Assembly: GCF_021397715.1 (NCBI RefSeq)
Contig: NZ_CP090207.1
Location: 62,001 to 126,000 of the forward strand
Direction: 5' to 3'
DNA: 64,000 nucleotides
Source: Pantoea agglomerans
GTDB lineage: Bacteria; Pseudomonadota; Gammaproteobacteria; Enterobacterales; Enterobacteriaceae
Below the pieces are notes generated by a model. The model had not been told where the DNA came from and did not search any database. It saw nothing but the letters and a program-made list of their open reading frames with translations. The position numbers and the translations under genes are program-made. Positions 60,191-64,000 of this stretch are shown here, one piece after another; within the stretch, counting starts at the first letter, position 1, and every line of letters begins with the position of its first letter.

Positions 60191-60820
60191 ATGAAAAAGA
60201 TTTGGTTTGCACTGATCGGTTTAGTGCTGGCGTTCAGCGCGTCTGCTGCACAATTCACCGAGGGGAAACAATTTGTCAGCCTGCAGAAGCCGGTTGCAGG
60301 CGAACCTCAGGTGTTGGAGTTTTTCTCCTTCTTCTGCCCGCACTGCTATCAGTTCGAACGTATTTATCACGTCAATGATGCGGTGAAAAAGAACCTGCCT
60401 GCTGAGACTAAGATGGTGAAATACCACGTTGATTTCCTTGGTGGTGACTTAGGTCCGGTCGTCACTCAGGCATGGGCAGTTGCCATGGCGTTAGGTGTGG
60501 AAGATAAAGTCACCGCACCACTCTTTGACGGGATTCAGAAAACCCAGACCATTACCGATCCTGCCAGTCTGAAACAGACCTTTATCACCGCGGCTGGCAT
60601 CTCAGCAGCGGATTACGATGCAGCCTGGAACAGCTTTGCCGTGAAAGCACTGGTCGCTCAGCAGCAGAAAGCGGCGGCTGATGTCGATCTGCGTGGCGTG
60701 CCAGCGATTTTCGTTAATGGTAAATACATGATCAATAACGGCGGTCTGGATACCAGCTCTATGGATAATTTCGTTGCCGATTACGCCAACGTCGTGAAAT
60801 TCCTGGTCAGCCAGAAGTAA
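60191..60820 (+). CDS. dsbA: Thiol:disulfide interchange protein DsbA
   Basis: The protein has 209 aa (E. coli 208). A signal peptide covers residues 1-19 ([18 protein letters not shown]). A thioredoxin fold with active site CPHC (FFCPHCYQF) and cis-Pro loop GVPAIFVNG follow. It oxidises cysteines of exported proteins in the periplasm and is recycled by DsbB. A terminator follows 18 bp after the stop. Confidence 0.98.
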   Translation: MKKIWFALIGLVLAFSASAAQFTEGKQFVSLQKPVAGEPQVLEFFSFFCPHCYQFERIYHVNDAVKKNLPAETKMVKYHVDFLGGDLGPVVTQAWAVAMALGVEDKVTAPLFDGIQKTQTITDPASLKQTFITAAGISAADYDAAWNSFAVKALVAQQQKAAADVDLRGVPAIFVNGKYMINNGGLDTSSMDNFVADYANVVKFLVSQK

Positions 60821-60838
60821 CCCGCGGCCTGACCCCTC

Positions 60839-60865
60839 AACGCCAGCGCTGCTGGCGTTTTTTTT
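60839..60865 (+). terminator. Terminator of srkA-dsbA
   Basis: aacgccagc, loop gct, gctggcgtt with eight further T is a strong intrinsic terminator. Confidence 0.93.
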
Positions 60866-61195
60866 GCTCCTCGATCGGCGACAGCATTTTTATCCATCGC
60901 CTGGGCATAAATTTAATATCCACACAAGGGATCGCGCTATTAAAAATAGCGATCGGGTCACAGAAATTAGCTAACCTCATGAAAAACAATGGATTAAATC
61001 AGGTGTGATTTAGTTAAACGCCTAAAAAACAGCGCCTTATAATTTTTACGCACAAAGTTATCCACAGAACGATCGTTGCGATCTTCTGCTCAAAAGCGTT
61101 AAAAACTCCGGACGCAGCTCGCCTTATTTCACCATTCTTGCCAGGTTGTGGCATCCTTATAGACCAATCCATGGCAACGAAGAATAGACAGACTT
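60866..61195 (+). promoter_or_regulatory. polA upstream region with a perfect DnaA box
   Basis: The 330 bp between dsbA terminator and polA hold no gene. A consensus DnaA box ttatccaca lies at 61058-61066, about 130 bp upstream of the polA start. AT-rich sequence (ccttataatttttacg) just before it contains a -10-like tataat (61038-61043). E. coli has yihF and yihG near here; they are absent. Confidence 0.6.
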
Positions 61196-63982
61196 ATGGC
61201 GCAAATAGCAGAAAATCCCCTGATTCTGGTTGATGGCTCATCCTATCTTTACCGCGCGTATCACGCGTTCCCGCCGCTGACCAATAGTGCAGGTGAACCC
61301 ACAGGCGCCATGTATGGCGTGCTTAATATGCTGAAAAGCCTGCTGGTGCAATATAGCCCAAGTCACGTTGCTGTGGTGTTTGATGCCAAAGGCAAAACGT
61401 TCAGGGACGAGCTGTTTGAGCATTACAAATCGCATCGGCCGCCAATGCCAGACGACCTGCGCGCGCAAATCGAACCGCTGCATGAAATGGTACGCGCCAT
61501 GGGATTACCGCTGCTGGCTGTCAGCGGCGTTGAGGCGGATGATGTTATTGGTACGCTGGCGCTTGAGGCCGAGAAAAAAGGCCGCGCAGTGCTGATCAGC
61601 ACCGGTGATAAAGATATGGCGCAGCTGGTGACGCCGGGCATCACCCTGATTAATACCATGACCAACACCATTCTGGGACCGGAAGAGGTTGAGCAGAAAT
61701 ATGGTGTACCACCCGCTTTGATTATCGATTTCCTCGCCATGATGGGTGACAGCTCGGATAACATCCCTGGCGTTCCCGGCGTCGGGGAAAAAACGGCGCA
61801 GGCACTGTTACAGGGGCTGGGCGGGATGCGCTCTATTTACGACAATCTGGACAAAGTCGCCGAACTGTCGTTCCGCGGTGCCAAAACCATGGCAGCCAAA
61901 CTTGAACAGAACCGTGATGTCGCGTTTCTCTCGTATCAGCTGGCGACCATTAAAACCGACGTTGAACTGGAATTACCCTGTGAAGAACTGACGGTCACTG
62001 AACCGGATGTTGCGGCATTACAGACGCTGTTCAGCCGTTATGAGTTCAAACGCTGGCTGAATGATCTGCAGGATGGCAAATGGCTTCAGGGCAAAAAGAG
62101 CAGCCCTCAGGCGCAAAAAGGGCTGTCTGATGAGCCGGTGGATGTGGTTGAGGCCAGCAGTGTGCTCTCGGCCGATGGCTATGTCACTATCCTGGATCAG
62201 GCGACTTTTGATAGCTGGCTGGAGAAACTGAAGCACAGCGAGGTGTTCGCTTTTGATCTGGAAACCGATTCGCTGGATACCCTGAGTGCCAGTATTGTCG
62301 GTATCGGCTTTGCGGTGGCGCCAGGTGAAGCTGCCTATCTGCCGGTAGCACATGATTATCTCGATGCGCCAGAGCAACTCGATCGCACCGCCGTGCTGGC
62401 ACAGCTCAAACCGCTGCTGGAAGATGCCAGCGCCTGGAAGGTTGGCCAGAACCTCAAATACGATCGCGGCGTACTGAAGAACTACGACATTGAACTGGCA
62501 GGTATCAAATTCGACACCATGCTGGAGTCCTACATTCTTAACAGCGTCGTGGGCAAACATGATATGGATAGCCTGTCGGCGCGCTGGCTGAACCATAAAA
62601 CCGTCACTTTCCAGGAAATCGCCGGCAAAGGCAAAAACCAGCTCACCTTCAATCAAATCGCCCTGGAACAGGCGGCGCATTATGCGGCTGAAGACGCCGA
62701 CGTGACCTTACAGCTGCATCTGAAGATGTGGCCGGAGCTGGAGAAAGAAGCGGGCCCGAAAAAAGTCTTTGAGCAAATTGAGATGCCGCTACTGACGGTG
62801 ATTTCGCGTATTGAGCGTAATGGCGTATTGATTGATCAATCTATTCTGGCGCAGCATTCGAAAGAACTCACCGCCCGTCTGGCTGAACTGGAGCTGAAAG
62901 CGCATGAACTGGCGGGCGAGCCGTTCAACCTCTCTTCGACCAAGCAGTTACAGGTTATTCTGTTTGAAAAGCAGGGCATCAAACCGACCAAAAAAACCCC
63001 TGGCGGGGCACCGTCAACCAGTGAAGAGGTGTTAGCTGAGCTGGCACTGGACTATCCGTTGCCTAAAGTGATTCTGGAACATCGCGGATTGTCCAAACTG
63101 AAGTCGACCTATACCGATAAATTACCGCTGATGATTAATCCGGTAAGTGGCCGGGTCCATACCTCTTATCATCAGGCGGTTACCGCGACCGGACGCTTAT
63201 CCTCGACCGATCCTAACCTGCAGAACATTCCGGTACGCAACGACGAAGGTCGCCGTATCCGCCAGGCTTTCATCGCAGCCAAAGGTCATCGCATCGTCGC
63301 GGCTGACTATTCGCAAATCGAACTGCGCATCATGGCGCATCTCTCGCAGGATAAAGGATTGCTGGATGCGTTCGCTCAGGGTGAAGATATCCACCGGGCA
63401 ACCGCAGCTGAAGTCTTTGGCGTCGCGCTGGATAAGGTTAGTGGAGAACAGCGCCGCAGCGCCAAAGCGATCAACTTTGGTCTGATCTATGGGATGAGCG
63501 CATTTGGTCTGTCACGGCAGTTAAACATCGGTGCCGGCGAAGCGAAAAAGTATATGGATCTCTACTTTGAACGTTATCCTGGCGTACTGAGCTACATGGA
63601 AAATACCCGTCAGCTGGCAGCCAACAAAGGCTATGTCGAAACGCTGGAAGGACGTCGGCTGTGGTTGCCGGATATCAAATCCAGCAACGCAATACGGCGT
63701 AAAGCGGCGGAACGTGCGGCGATCAATGCGCCAATGCAGGGAACGGCGGCTGACATTATTAAGCGTGCCATGATTGCGGTCGATGGCTGGTTAGAGCAGG
63801 AAAAAGAGAGCGGCGTCCGGATGATTATGCAGGTTCATGATGAACTGGTATTTGAGGTCAGATCGGATGCGGTTGAGTCTGCCAGTAAAAAAATCCAGGC
63901 ATTGATGGAAGGCAGCGTTCAGCTTGACGTACCGTTGCGGGTTGAAATCGGCGTCGGCGATAACTGGGATGAAGCCCACTAA
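61196..63982 (+). CDS. polA: DNA polymerase I
   Basis: The protein has 928 aa, as in E. coli. Order: 5' nuclease domain (1-320; [21 protein letters not shown] stretch [15 protein letters not shown]), 3'-5' exonuclease (about 325-520; [11 protein letters not shown] keeps the Asp and Glu metal ligands), and polymerase (520-928; [12 protein letters not shown] motif [15 protein letters not shown] motif [11 protein letters not shown] motif C). It is complete and should be proofreading-competent. It acts in Okazaki fragment maturation and repair. Confidence 0.99.
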   Translation: MAQIAENPLILVDGSSYLYRAYHAFPPLTNSAGEPTGAMYGVLNMLKSLLVQYSPSHVAVVFDAKGKTFRDELFEHYKSHRPPMPDDLRAQIEPLHEMVRAMGLPLLAVSGVEADDVIGTLALEAEKKGRAVLISTGDKDMAQLVTPGITLINTMTNTILGPEEVEQKYGVPPALIIDFLAMMGDSSDNIPGVPGVGEKTAQALLQGLGGMRSIYDNLDKVAELSFRGAKTMAAKLEQNRDVAFLSYQLATIKTDVELELPCEELTVTEPDVAALQTLFSRYEFKRWLNDLQDGKWLQGKKSSPQAQKGLSDEPVDVVEASSVLSADGYVTILDQATFDSWLEKLKHSEVFAFDLETDSLDTLSASIVGIGFAVAPGEAAYLPVAHDYLDAPEQLDRTAVLAQLKPLLEDASAWKVGQNLKYDRGVLKNYDIELAGIKFDTMLESYILNSVVGKHDMDSLSARWLNHKTVTFQEIAGKGKNQLTFNQIALEQAAHYAAEDADVTLQLHLKMWPELEKEAGPKKVFEQIEMPLLTVISRIERNGVLIDQSILAQHSKELTARLAELELKAHELAGEPFNLSSTKQLQVILFEKQGIKPTKKTPGGAPSTSEEVLAELALDYPLPKVILEHRGLSKLKSTYTDKLPLMINPVSGRVHTSYHQAVTATGRLSSTDPNLQNIPVRNDEGRRIRQAFIAAKGHRIVAADYSQIELRIMAHLSQDKGLLDAFAQGEDIHRATAAEVFGVALDKVSGEQRRSAKAINFGLIYGMSAFGLSRQLNIGAGEAKKYMDLYFERYPGVLSYMENTRQLAANKGYVETLEGRRLWLPDIKSSNAIRRKAAERAAINAPMQGTAADIIKRAMIAVDGWLEQEKESGVRMIMQVHDELVFEVRSDAVESASKKIQALMEGSVQLDVPLRVEIGVGDNWDEAH

Positions 63983-64000
63983 CCGGTCAATATCGGCTGG

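Overview
The window is chromosomal DNA of an enterobacterium, most likely in the Erwiniaceae (Pantoea or Erwinia). The evidence is the 16S rRNA sequence, the E. coli-like gene order glmS-glmU-atp-rsmG-mnmG-oriC-mioC-asnC and ravA/viaA-kup-rbs-hsrA-rrn-mobAB-srkA-dsbA-polA, and near full-length matches to E. coli protein families. Genus cannot be fixed from the sequence alone.

Positions 1-19050 are the right part of a Tn7-type transposon whose left end lies outside the window. Next to glmS it carries a full tnsABCDE set with intact catalytic residues and a right end starting TGTGGGA with three 20-bp TnsB-type repeats. The end sits 24 bp beyond the glmS stop codon, the classical attTn7 position. 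The cargo is a transmissible locus of stress tolerance (tLST, also called locus of heat resistance). In transcription order on the minus strand it reads: small HTH protein, Hsp20, ClpK/ClpG disaggregase, second Hsp20, two YfdX proteins, HdeD, an unusual protein that looks like a hibernation-factor domain fused to sigma-like helices, a zinc-ribbon thioredoxin, and a KefB-type antiporter running off the left edge. Together these suit protein disaggregation, holdase, periplasmic and redox/ion protection. Between cargo and tns genes, about 1.3 kb of insertion-sequence scars (IS66, IstB/IS21) marks past rearrangement.

Positions 19051-34400 are the conserved origin region: glmS, glmU, the F1Fo ATP synthase operon atpIBEFHAGDC, rsmG, mnmG, oriC with recognisable DnaA boxes, mioC and asnC. 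The transposon is therefore only about 14 kb from the replication origin.

Positions 34400-51800 are a variable stretch on a conserved frame. The place of asnA is taken by ovoA (ovothiol synthesis) next to viaA-ravA. qseBC and divergent ygiW lie between kup and the ribose operon rbsDACBKR, followed by the transporter gene hsrA.

Positions 51800-57700 hold one complete rRNA operon (16S, tRNA-Ile, tRNA-Ala, 23S, 5S) with two promoters, an antitermination boxA, a terminator, and two long imperfect palindromes in the spacers, one of them ERIC-like. The rest is mobBA, yihD, srkA-dsbA and polA.
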